From NCBI GenBank assembly GCA_030512295.1, contig JAULSR010000002.1:7254001-7318000 (forward strand): 64,000 nt of DNA, in the 5' to 3' direction. The DNA is from Bombardia bombarda. Taxonomy: Eukaryota; Ascomycota; Sordariomycetes; Sordariales; Lasiosphaeriaceae. Made by a program: the position numbers and the translations under genes. The notes under the pieces were generated by a model. That model did not search any database, was not told the origin of the DNA, and worked only from the letters and a program-made list of their open reading frames with translations. Position 1 is the stretch's first letter. Each line of letters opens with the position of its first letter. This document shows, in pieces, positions 34,157-44,112 of the stretch.

Positions 34157-35389
34157 ATGCCTTCCTCTAGGAGCGGCCTGGCAACTCTGAGCCCCCGCGA
34201 GCACTTCAACATCCCGGTTTCCACCCCTCCATTCACGGCGCAACAACCCTCCGCGCCCGCCTCGCCGAATGTTACCCATGTCTACCCACCCAACAACCGG
34301 CAGGACCTGATGCTCTAGGAGCGCGTCAGCCTGCTCGGCCAAGGTGGGTTTGGCGTTGTCCACCACGAGACCTGCAAGGAGGGCTCCCCGCTCGGTGGCT
34401 GCAGGTCTCGCGCCGTAAAGATCGTCCGGAAGCCGCATCAAAACGACCCCATGCGCCAACACGTCATCAGACTCTGCGAAAATGAGATCGAGATACTCAG
34501 CCGCCTCCGCGCCCGGCAGCAGGAGTACTTCACCCAGCTGTACGGGTACACCTACACCCCATCCCACACCTCCATCGCCATGGAGTACATGCTGGGCGGC
34601 TCCATGGATGTCGTCGTGCACAAGGCTGCAAAGATGGGCAAGATAATGCCGGAGCATGACGTCCGGAAAATCGCCAAGCAGCTGATCAAGGGGCTCGACT
34701 TCCTCCACAACACTTGCCACATCTACCACAGGGACATCAAGCTGGCGAACATCCTGATCAAGTCATGGCCCAAGGCAAATGACAAGGGTACGGTCTGGCA
34801 TGTGAAGATCGGGGATTTCGGCCTGAGCGAGTACGTCAACGACCTCAGGGACATTGAGAAGCGCGGCGATGGGATCCGCCAGAGGGGCACGGGTGTTTAC
34901 TTCAGCCCCGAGCACCACTCTGACTCGTGGTACAAGCGAACAACATGGGACATCGACCACTCCTACCGCGGCCGGGTGGCCAAAGCCGACGTCTGGGCGC
35001 TTGGCGTCTCCGTCTACGAAATCATGACTGGAACGTTGCCATTCGATGTCGAGGAGGGGTGCGACATCGTCAAGGAGAGGTTCATGGCAAAGCTGAAGCG
35101 GAAGATTCACGACAAGGTTCCCGTGAAGGTGCCTGTGGATAATGGACAGGCGACACTGGGACTGTGGCAGCCGCCGAAGCCGAAGCCGAAGCTGACGTCG
35201 CTGCGCAAGTACGCTCAGGGGGATGCTGACTTTCCCGCGGGGCTGGCCGAGTGTGGCGTCTCGCCGCTGGGAATCAGATTCGTCCAGGGATTGCTGAAGC
35301 CGGACTCGCAGAAGCGGTGGACAGCTGGGCAGGCCCTCTGGCATGGATGGGTCACGTTGGAGGAGGATCGGGAGACGAATTGGATCTGA
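34157..35389 (+). pseudogene. Ser/Thr protein kinase interrupted by an in-frame TAG
   Basis: Eukaryotic protein-kinase fold of about 410 codons. The ATG at 34157 begins a 53-codon N-terminal segment with no obvious domain. The next codon is TAG (34316-34318), and the same frame continues without interruption to TGA at 35389. After the stop come the Gly-rich loop LGQGGFGVV, the ATP-binding Lys in AVKIV, catalytic HRDIKLANIL, DFGLSE and an activation-segment GTGVYFSPEHHS, then DVWALGVSVYEIMTGTLPFD and the C-lobe end with RWTAGQALWHGW. All key catalytic residues are present, so only the TAG disables it. The Met at 34451 downstream of the stop would lose the Gly loop. CAG (Gln) to TAG is a plausible single C-to-T origin. 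Fungi often hold expanded sets of such kinases. Confidence 0.82.
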
Positions 35390-36459
35390 TTTGGATGATA
35401 ACGATCTTGGGGAATTGAACATGGAGTATGAGTAATTAGTCTGGTGGATTACGGGAACTTGTGCATTTTATGGGATATGTAGAGATATGGGGGATGGGAT
35501 CGGATTGGTATCATTGAGCACGAGAGCAGAGAGGCTGTGGGAAAGGTAATCATAGCTTACAGTATTTGTAGCATAGCGCCTTCTGGATTATTAGTCTTCT
35601 ATCATCATGAACGAAATATATGGAATTCTGCTTCGTGGGCAACTAATATTTCCGTTAATGTCCCTCTTTCTTGTATCCGGTGTTGGCAGACGATCAAGAA
35701 GGGCAAATTCCACGATAATAAGAAGTAAACCACCCCGATATACACAGTAGTGTGATTCACAAGTTCGGGTTTTAGATAGAGATCTCTTGAGATAAGCTAT
35801 TGACTTCCCGATCCTAAAACGGACTTAAGTTTGTTTTCCCCATCGCCCCCTTTTTCAAGCGGAATTTAACTACCATTTACGTGCTTGGCACGGGATTAAC
35901 ACGGATTTAGGTGACTATTTCACCACGAATGTCTCACAACCTTGGCATAGTGATTCATGTTGCGCCACCTTGGAGTGTGAGTGACACAGGTCTTTGCTGT
36001 CATGCATTGATGCATTGTCAGCTCAACCGGATCCACCCATCCCTACTATCTAACCGCTACCAGGAAAATGAATGACGGGTTCAACGCAGGTCATCGGCGA
36101 GGTAGCATAGCCTGTACGTCTTACTGTGCGGGGTATTTGGTCTTGGTTTAGTGACTCTGGAGAATCGGAAGTGGTTATGCTTAGGCTTGAGGTGCAGCCT
36201 CCAAACACGTTGTATTAAGTTGGAAAAAAAGCCATCTGGGTAGTGATATAGATGATGTTGACATGGCAATGCGAGGAAAAAAAAAAAGAAAAAGAAAAAA
36301 AGACCGCTGGTCGCCTAGCCACCAAAACTCCATGCTTCCCAAACTTGAGCTGGTCATAAGTCATGAATGCCCCCCAGTCTCCATGGCAATGTGGGTATCC
36401 CTAGCAGCAAAACTGCAGCCATCAACCCTGGAAAATTGGTTAACCCCCCTTACTCAGCC
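35390..36459. other. convergent intergenic region
   Basis: About 1.07 kb between the kinase and F-box/ankyrin 3' ends; no gene recognised. A short purine-rich A-tract lies at 36278-36301. Confidence 0.4.
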
Positions 36460-37317
36460 CTAAAACCGATACTTCTCCAACATAGCGTCCTTGTACGCCA
36501 ACATGGCAGCATCATCATCAGCCAGCGGCGCCTTCATCGCCGTCGGCAGTTGTGGCTGTGGCGACCAAACCGAATGCCCCTTCTTTTTCGACTTCGAAGC
36601 AGAACCACCACCACCACCACCACCACTACCGCCACCCAGCTCATCGATCAACGTCTCAACCCCCGCATGTCCACCACAACTGGCAATATGTCCCGGGTAG
36701 TGCACCTTCTCCCCGCCCTGCCCACACCCGTCGCAAAGCCCGCGCGAGCCGCCGGCCTTCATCGACACGCCCTTGTCCGCTAAAAACTTAACGACGTCCT
36801 CGTGCCCATTGGATGCGGCCAGGTCGAGGGGATGCCACCAGTATCGCGGGGCAGGCGGCATCTCGTCGCCGTAGTCAAGGTAGTCGAGGAATTGCATGTC
36901 GTCGTAGATGCCTGGCTCTGGATACTGCTGCTGCTGCTTCTTGTCCTTTTTCTTGCTGCTTTTCCTGCTGCTGCCACCGCTACTGGTGGACTGTTTTTGT
37001 GATGAAGATGTCTTGTGCCGATAGGGCTGCTTGGCGAGATTGCCTCTGGGCTCCTCGGAATACCAGGCCTGGCCTAAGGGTGCGCCTGCGGCATGTGCGT
37101 GCTCCAGTGTGCCCATGCTGCCCTGCTCGGCGGCCCAAAAGACCGATGCCGGCTTCTCAGCCTGGGCGTCGCGCTCGTAGAGAACGGGGTTGACGAGAGT
37201 GTGGAAGGTCTTGTTGACGCGCGCGAGGGAAGCGAGGTCTTGGGACGAGTCGAGGTAGCCGGGGAGCTCGAGGAGGAGCTCGACGGGGAGGGAGTCCATT
37301 CTTGGGTCTGGCGGCAT
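36460..37317 (-). CDS. F-box and ankyrin-repeat protein
   Basis: 285 residues from the ATG at 37317. The N-terminus MPPDPRMDSLPVELLLELP continues through LARVNKTFHTLVNPVLYERD, a typical fungal F-box, which recruits Skp1 for SCF ubiquitin ligation. An ankyrin-type unit begins around WWHPLDLAASNGHEDVVKF, with a weaker AAEQGS unit before it. A Ser/Lys-rich linker (SSRKSSKKKDKKQQQQ) separates them and a Gly run precedes the C-terminus, which ends at TAG. The frame is open upstream through a (GAT)n tract that would encode poly-Ile; this is clearly 5' untranslated sequence, so the start at 37317 is preferred. Substrate unknown. Confidence 0.78.
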   Translation of the reverse strand: MPPDPRMDSLPVELLLELPGYLDSSQDLASLARVNKTFHTLVNPVLYERDAQAEKPASVFWAAEQGSMGTLEHAHAAGAPLGQAWYSEEPRGNLAKQPYRHKTSSSQKQSTSSGGSSRKSSKKKDKKQQQQYPEPGIYDDMQFLDYLDYGDEMPPAPRYWWHPLDLAASNGHEDVVKFLADKGVSMKAGGSRGLCDGCGQGGEKVHYPGHIASCGGHAGVETLIDELGGGSGGGGGGGSASKSKKKGHSVWSPQPQLPTAMKAPLADDDAAMLAYKDAMLEKYRF

Positions 37318-37334
37318 TTTTGATGTTGGGATGG

Positions 37335-37393
<59 letters not shown>

Positions 37394-40166
37394 TTCAGGA
37401 AAAGTGTGAGAGAGTGAAAGGAGGGCGTGCGGTGCAGTTGTATTAACTCTAAAAACCTAAAGTCTCTCCTCCGCATCTCTGTCCCGCTCGCGGTTACTTT
37501 CCGGGAGTATCAATGGGATTTAGGATTTAATAGGATTGGGGTGACACAACATGGCTCTTTGGCCTTGGCGCCGCCAAGGGCCTTGGCTTCTCACGGCAAT
37601 GAGTTGAGGGGTCCAGTCCAAGCCGGGAGGAACCAGACACCGATGAGATCACCGCTCGGGAAGACAGATTCTGTGCTGCCATCGTCGTCATCTGGTCCAC
37701 TTGTTTAGACTACACTACTGGCATTTATCAGTACACCATTTCCACCATTTCAGTTTCTCACTTTCACCATCGTCACCGTGGTGATAATATCTGCTACCAG
37801 ATGTGCACAATACATGTAGGCAGCCGTCAAGAACTTCGCATTTCTGCTTTCGTCTGTCACGATATCCAGAGCACATGCGCGACCCGGGTCCCGATAGCAG
37901 GGCATCAATACCGCCAGCCACAATCCTTGGCTCTGCGGGCCATCCTCCGCAGATACCGATGCGCCCAATCCATCCCCCAGAAATTTGTCATGCCTACCCC
38001 AACTGTTATGCTGACAGCCCGCCTCTCTGCGCCGTCTTTTGACATTTAGCTCAACTTTGCCACTCGTGCCTCTTGCCTCTTGTGTCCTCTTTGGTTGTTT
38101 CTCAGACTGAGAGGCACGGATTGCTTAAAACACAAGATCAATGCTTTCTGTCACCACTAAACTCGTGCCAATACTACGTACCGCTGCGGACCATCTCGGG
38201 CCGCAACTGAGGTTAGAGCTTTGGGTATGTGGTTGTCTCTTTAAGTTACTTGGAGATCTGTAAAAAGTTGAGTTTAATTCATCAAGACGTCTAAAATTAC
38301 TGAACCTAAGTTACCATACCCAGACATCTTTCCGCGTACTTTCATGGCTCCCTCGGCACCGTCTTTGTAAAAAAATGTCTGTGCCTCTCATAGACCGCCA
38401 GCTATCACAGCGGGGGAATGCAAACAAGTCAGTGAGAAGTCTCACTTGTGTCTGCCTGCCATGTTCCCCACGCTCAGCCAGCGGTGGCCGGCAAGTCAGA
38501 CAGCTTACCGCACCAATTACCATCCCGTCTCCTGCCAAGAGCTCACTCACCGGGATAGGAGGGTGTGGTTATTGGCCGATATCTGGTTGAGGTGGGGGAA
38601 AGGGTAAGCAGGAAAAGGAGAGGGGGTTCCCATACCGAAGGGACTAGATAGGCCAAAACACCATGGGAAAGTTTACCAGATAGTTACCTTAACCAAGGTA
38701 CCCTGGCTACTCTACCCAACGCACACCCTCTTTGGGTCCCGGGTGCTTGGGTTCCTATGTTTGCAGATGTTTCCTGCGAGTCACAGCCTATTATTGAGGT
38801 CATGCATACCGTCGCCGAGTATTTACCCCTATTTCGAACTCATTGGCCAATGACAAAACATCGAATCTTATAGCAAGAAAGTCGAGCGTTATTGTAAAAT
38901 ACCAGGACATTTCAGTCGAGTCCATTTCAGTACCAGCAACCTTTGTTATATCTCTTTGACTTTCAATGCTGTGACCTACAACAACACAATGCGAAGCTGC
39001 CGCAAGTCACTTCCCGAGTTTGACGATAATTCAATCACAAGGCTAATGTCTATAGTACTAACACTCAGGTTTCTTCTCCAACTCAGAGCTAAAGTACGAG
39101 ATACATGCAAGCACTCAGCCCCGCAACCCAAATCCAAACTCGGAAATGCGGCAACCAAAATGGAAACTAGGTTGGTTGCCACACCACTACCACTTTTTAT
39201 AGGACAATAGGTGGTTCTGGGGTTCTTGAGTCTGGACCGTGGCCTGATCTGACCCTGACATACCAAGCACTTTTGCTTCCCCGCAAAGATTCAAAGCCGA
39301 TACTGCTACCAAGCTTCGATGTCCGTCACTGCGATGGGTGATGCATGGAGAGGAGTGGCTGCTGACAGACATGACACGAGTGGTGTGGTGTGGTGGCGGA
39401 CGGAATACGCTTAGCGACCTGTTTGATGATTTTCCAGTCAACGATGCGAAACTTCAGCTCTGGGGTTACACGGCGTCAAGAAAACCTACAACTGGTTACA
39501 ATTGTAAAGAGCGTGGGTGGTGTTGGAGTCGTGGCGCGTGATCGATCAGGCTTCATCTTTCAAGTGGATGAAATAAGGCCTTGATGTATAGACTATCATG
39601 AGCATGTTTCCGTGGAAAGTCGACGCAACCTGAGCCTCAAACAATCACCGCCGTCGGTACCTTATTCCATTAGCCTTTTACTGGAAAGAGAACCTTTAGC
39701 TTAGTCGGGTTCACAACCCACGAGGTAGTTCCGTTATTGATGAATACTGCGAGGGAATTCAGCGTCAGATTTAGGCAGCCTCCCCTCTCGGATCATAGTG
39801 CTTGACAAGTTGGTCCCCTATACGACCTATTTTCTTGGTGTCCACAAGAACCCCCAGTGCCTCGGCTGAACACATTGACTGTTCCGTAGCCAGACATCGA
39901 CTCGCCTCAAAAATGGAACAGACAGTATCGCAAAGAGATTGTCGCACAGCCCATCTGTTCAGTAATAGATATGTCGTAGAGGGACAAGCTGGGCATATCT
40001 GGAGAGGAATTCATCCCAAGACAGCAGGTAACAAGTCAAAATGCATTGACTGTAGCTCAGTATCTCTGTTTATGTGAATGAGATCTGTGAAGTTTTTGTA
40101 TAAATAAATCATATCTTTAGGCCCATTCTAAGCATTCTTTCCCTTCTCATCACACCACCACATATC
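37318..40166. other. 2.85-kb intergenic region
   Basis: Holds the F-box gene promoter side and then only short frames without recognisable domains. No RNA gene or mobile element was identified. Confidence 0.4.
37328..37394. repeat. (GAT)n microsatellite upstream of the F-box gene
   Basis: About 20 GAT units lie immediately 5' of the F-box/ankyrin start codon, probably within its 5' leader or core promoter. Confidence 0.95.
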
Positions 40167-40463
40167 TGGGCGCTGGGGATGGTGATGCACGAGATGCTGA
40201 TAGTGAGACAACCTATCTTCTTTTCGAGTAGTGAGGGCCACTACGGCAGCAGGGTTACCTTCTTTGACTTCCTTGTGAGGGCGAAAGTGGACAAGCAGTT
40301 GCGGTTTCGGGATAAGCTGCTAGAGGGGGAGAGTTAGATCTCGATTTAGTGCAGGGCGTTTATGGTGCGGATGGTCAAGTTTAATCCGGTCGAGCGGTTT
40401 ACGGCGGCGGAGGCGCTGGAGAGCAGTTGGATGATGGGTGTGGGGGGTAAGGAGGAGGAGTGA
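40167..40463 (+). pseudogene. C-terminal remnant of a protein kinase with two in-frame TAG codons
   Basis: One frame of 98 codons reads WALGMVMHEMLI (subdomain IX), then LVRAKVDKQLRFRDKLLE, and ends with AFMVRMVKFNPVERFTAAEA and a final SSWM (subdomain XI, with its conserved Arg) before TGA at 40463. TAG codons lie at 40335-40337 and 40347-40349, where Gln would fit. The N-lobe and catalytic loop are absent upstream. It is a decayed paralogue, possibly of the same kinase type as the gene at 34.2-35.4 kb. Confidence 0.7.
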
Positions 40464-40917
40464 TTGCGTTGAGATTTGTAGTGAGGCGTAAGCGAGAAAG
40501 AAATAGATAGAGATCTTGTGTCGTGTGTCATCAGAATGGGTCTATGTTTTGTGGAGCTTGCATGGCAAGCTAGAGGTCATGGATAAAGGGACTCTGGATG
40601 AGATCTCTTATAGATGATTATTTACGGTAATACCACCACCAGACAATTTTGCCCTTCTCTCAAGTCATAGAATTACCCAATGTGCCATGTGATTCATCCA
40701 AGTAGATACATGCCGAGACACATATGCCCCCCACAAGTGGTAAAATACTTTCAACCGCGTCAAGTTGCCAACACAAGTCCTACAGTGCTCACCAACTCCT
40801 TCAACACGAGTCTATCGACTAAAATGACGGCAACCACAACCATAGCCGCCAACTCCATCACCAGAATGGCTACGGCGAGAATTATCGACCACAAAAACAG
40901 CACCACAATCGCCCGAG
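40464..40917. other. intergenic region
   Basis: 454 bases between the kinase relic and the 3' end of a minus-strand hypothetical gene. Nothing recognisable. Confidence 0.4.
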
Positions 40918-41622
40918 CTACCGTCCTGACACCCAGAGACCGAGCCACCGACGCCACCATGTCCTTCCACGATGCAGCAAGCCCGCCAGTACCAGTACCA
41001 GTACCAGTACCAATACCACAATAGCCCCATCCCCCTCAACATCATCCCCCGAGCCGCTGCCCTTCGGAACAACCGATTCCATCGGCCAAAGCCACACAAG
41101 ATCAAAAGGTTTCCCTCCAAGCGGCAAATGACACACATTCGAGCGCTCACGCTCCGCGTCGAAGTTGAAAACCCTTTTCCCAGTCTTCTCGTCCGTAACA
41201 TACGCGAAAAGTATATTCTGTCTTCTCAGCTGCTTCCCCAGCGAAAACCCAGACAAGGTCTCGGCCGAGTGCACACACAGCTGCACGTCTCCCGACCAGC
41301 CACGATACGGTTTCTCTGTTGTAGAGTCTCGGAGGCGCCAGCTCCGGACAAACTCGTATCTCCACGGCGAGGTCCATTCGGCTTCCGAGAAAATATTTCT
41401 CCATGACTTTTGTCGCCCGCTGAGTAAATCGATGTTGCGTGTCGTCCAGTAGAGACCCTTTTGTATAGAGGAGAGGCTGACATTGTCAAACTTGATCGCG
41501 ACCCCCCAGGGGGCGTCTTCGTACGATACGTCCGTGTCGTGAGGTGTGAGGGGTGGAACCATCGTGAAACTCACGGTGTATTTCTGGCCCGAGTCTGATG
41601 GGGGAGTGTTGCCTGTCAGCAT
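40918..41622 (-). CDS. hypothetical protein with C-terminal hydrophobic Val-Leu repeat
   Basis: A single frame of 234 residues from the ATG at 41622. I do not recognise a family. The first 180 residues look like a soluble globular domain (KYTVSFTMVPPLTP, APWGVAIKFDNVSL, EAEWTSPWRYEFVRSW, then FDLVWLW). The last 50 contain Val-Leu alternation from a GGTACT hexanucleotide repeat (about 40983-41018), giving a possible membrane anchor, then a Trp/Arg-rich tail. The repeat could also have shifted the frame and made the tail artificial. No introns are evident. Confidence 0.5.
   Translation of the reverse strand: MLTGNTPPSDSGQKYTVSFTMVPPLTPHDTDVSYEDAPWGVAIKFDNVSLSSIQKGLYWTTRNIDLLSGRQKSWRNIFSEAEWTSPWRYEFVRSWRLRDSTTEKPYRGWSGDVQLCVHSAETLSGFSLGKQLRRQNILFAYVTDEKTGKRVFNFDAERERSNVCHLPLGGKPFDLVWLWPMESVVPKGSGSGDDVEGDGAIVVLVLVLVLVLAGLLHRGRTWWRRWLGLWVSGR
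40983..41018. repeat. hexanucleotide repeat (CAGTAC)n
   Basis: About five CAGTAC units in the 3' part of the hypothetical gene, encoding alternating Val-Leu on the minus strand. Confidence 0.85.
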
Positions 41623-41655
41623 GATGGCTTAGGGGGGATTGTGGCAGAAGGGTAC

Positions 41656-41690
<35 letters not shown>
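41656..41690. repeat. compound (GT)n(GA)n microsatellite
   Basis: A GT run followed directly by a GA run, within 40 bases upstream of the hypothetical gene start at 41622. Confidence 0.95.
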
Positions 41691-41860
41691 TGACAGAGTC
41701 GAAATGGGTGGGAGCCAACAATAAATACCCTTCCTACCAATAAGGTTTACGAACAAGGTTTAAGGGCGCTCTGGCAAAGGCAAAGACACACCGCGCCAAG
41801 AGTCATTCACAAGTAAAGGTCTCGGAGATAATATGGAGAATATGTTAGGGGGAAGCCAAA

Positions 41861-41913
41861 TCTATTTTTTTTTTATTTTTTTGGTTTTTAACTTTTTTTT
41901 TTTTTTTTTTTTT
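41861..41913. repeat. T-rich homopolymer tracts
   Basis: Two long T runs, the second of about 20 T at 41893-41913, lie close to the 3' end of the possible gene at 41916. Confidence 0.9.
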
Positions 41914-41915
41914 AA

Positions 41916-42450
41916 TTATAATTGAGCACGCCACGCCGCTCCACAGTCCAAGTTAATAATATACCCGGTCTTGAAAATCTTGACAATCAACACGATCACC
42001 ACCCCCACGACCAGCCCCACAATCGACACGCCCACACAGTGCACCAGGAAGGACACACACCCGGAATGCGGCGCCCACAACGTCGCACATTCAACCATCG
42101 CGTCCGGCCACGAACGACCAACAACCACGGACCCCTCCTTCGAGGCCTTCTTCGTCCCGGAGACATGGCTGGTGTCGCCATGCTCCGCCCCGTCGCTTTG
42201 CGCAGCAGCACCTCGGCCCACGGTTTGGTCCCGAGGGCCCTGGCCCTCGCCGTCGAGTCCCGTCACAACGAGGTCCTTAACAATGACATGCATCAGCCTA
42301 TCAACGTTTCATGACAGGTTTGGGCAGGGGGGTGTGTTAGGATGGGCTGAAAGAAGGACGACTCACATTGCCGTCCATCGTGACTGGCGGCGGGTTGACT
42401 CGACGGGAGGGGGAGCTGGAGGAAGACTGGCGAGAGGGAGTTCCCGCCAT
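41916..42450 (-). CDS. possible small membrane protein gene (structure unresolved)
   Basis: The frame 42293-41916 ends with a good transmembrane stretch (VGVSIVGLVVGVVIVLIVKI) and a short tail, after a polar segment GLDGEGQGPRDQTVG. Upstream, an ATG at 42450 opens a Ser/Pro-rich 28-codon exon ending at a GTGAGT donor. However, joining it to the nearest TAG acceptor (just before 42302) does not preserve the frame. Either another first exon is used, or the model is wrong, or the sequence has a base error. No family was recognised. Confidence 0.35.
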
Positions 42451-43686
42451 ATCTTCAGACGAAGAGGGAAGGAGGCGTGGTCTGGGTGGTTGTTGGTGAG
42501 GGGTGGCTGGACTTGATGGTGAATGTGCTTGGTTGTGGCGCCGCAGAGATTCCTGAGTGTGTGGTTCCTGGTGGCTGTGTGGGCTGGCTGTCGATTGTGG
42601 GTGCTGGGGGGATGGCTGATCGTGATGATTGTCTCGATTTTCAAGATCGGGTTGGCAAAAGAATGTTTTTTGATCATGCCAAAAAAAAAAAACGAGTGTG
42701 ATGCGTGGGTGAAGAGAAAAAAGAAGAAGAAGAAGAGCTCCCATCCGCCTCGCGTCGATGAATAAATACCCATTGTAGGCACTCTTCTATGCTCTTTCTC
42801 TTTTCTCTGGTATCTGGCCCTGATCTTTCCTCTCGTCCGCTTCGCCATTCCTCCCGCGTCAGTCCTTCCTCGAATGGGTCCCGACAGAGCTCACCTTCCT
42901 CACCCAGAGCAGGCATTGTGGTTAGAATGGGCAGTCACGAGGGGGAAGGTGACGCAAGACCACCCTGTGTTAGGTAGGGGCCCTTGAAAGATCTTGGAAG
43001 GAGCAAACAACGCAACAAAAGGGGGCGGCCCCATTTCTTGATTCTGCAACCACCACCCACCAGGGTGATTTGCGAATTCTGAATACAGTGCTAGCGACAA
43101 TGCTTCGCGGCATTATCAGAAATATGGAGGGGAATCTGCAGCCGCCAATATTGATCGCTTGCGCACGCATATAGTTGTTCTTCTATCGTGAAAAGCGCGT
43201 CTCATGGCAAATCAACTCATTTCAGGATCTACGGTGGCTTCGTTTGCGGCAACTGCTCGGTAGCAACAATGCCGAATAACGTGCCCGAGATTGTGAGCTT
43301 TTATTCAGAGGGCTATCGCATATTACATGCATGGTCGATAAAGGAGGTTGTGTTGCCAAGGAGGCGACAGTTCTGTTTTATGCCTTTGCCACAAAAGCCA
43401 ACAAGCGTCAAAAGGGGCCAACATGCATCTCTTCCATTGTCAAACAACAGACGCCGAGTGTTGGAATAGCTCCACGAGTTTCTTTGTTCAAGTACCAAGC
43501 CACATCAGCCAATCTCGAAACAAAGCATACAATGACATTGTAGCCCTTCTTTGTTATAATCCCAAATATAAGGACTCGAGATCCTGACTCCAAAACCAGA
43601 AATCCTCAACATCTCACGATCATACTAACAAAACAGGAACCCAACCCAACCCAACCCAACTCAGCTCAACCACAAACCCACCCAAA
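42451..43686. other. intergenic region with simple repeats
   Basis: 1.24 kb with A-rich and AAG-rich runs near 42680-42735 and a CAACC pentanucleotide run (about 43639-43660) just before the next gene. No gene supported. Confidence 0.4.
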
Positions 43687-44112
43687 ATGGCCACCCAACA
43701 CCAACTGGCCAACGCTGAGAAGCTCACCCAGGAGAAGAAGGTTAACCTCTTCCTCCTCCGCTGCAAGGTCCTCCTCGAAACCGATGAAAAGGGTGTACTC
43801 CCTGCCTGGATCGAGGACGACATCAAGCCTCTCAACCTCACCGTCGACCAGGCGGCCATGTACTACGCCAACTCTGCCTTGGAGATTGCAAACCGCATCG
43901 ACAAGTGGCGGAGCATTGCCAAGTGCCACCTTTACCGCGGCCACGTCTTTCGCAAGATGAAGTGGTGGTCTGATGCGCGCGACTCCTATATCCGCGCAGC
44001 TAGCGACAAGCGGTTTGCTGCCGATAAGGGTGATAGGGGGCTAGAAGAGCTGATATCTTTGTGTAAGAGGATGAAGGATAACGCTAGGGAGAAGAGGAAG
44101 GAGAAGAAGTGA
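43687..44112 (+). CDS. small helical protein, TPR-like, unknown function
   Basis: A single-exon 141-residue protein from the ATG at 43687 (context AAAATGG). It is predicted to be all-helical: KLTQEKKVNLFLLRCKVLLE, a segment LTVDQAAMYYANSALEIANR and AKCHLYRGHVFRKMKWWSDA, which resemble paired TPR-like helices. The C-terminus is strongly basic (REKRKEKK). Length and codon use look coding. Family not identified. Confidence 0.6.
   Translation: MATQHQLANAEKLTQEKKVNLFLLRCKVLLETDEKGVLPAWIEDDIKPLNLTVDQAAMYYANSALEIANRIDKWRSIAKCHLYRGHVFRKMKWWSDARDSYIRAASDKRFAADKGDRGLEELISLCKRMKDNAREKRKEKK

Noticed and set aside
39958..40040. N-terminal kinase relic upstream of the kinase fragment
   Set aside because: A frame reads RYVVEGQAGHIWRGIHPKT, vaguely like a kinase start, but lacks the Gly loop and the Lys and cannot be linked to the fragment.
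9680..40349. Reassignment of TAG to glutamine in this organism
   Set aside because: TAG ends the PKS, AlsS-like, AlsD-like and F-box/ankyrin genes at natural C-termini, so TAG works as a stop here.
42363..42848. 161-codon minus-strand frame near 42.6 kb
   Set aside because: Contains poly-Phe from T runs and no domain; it looks like non-coding leader DNA.
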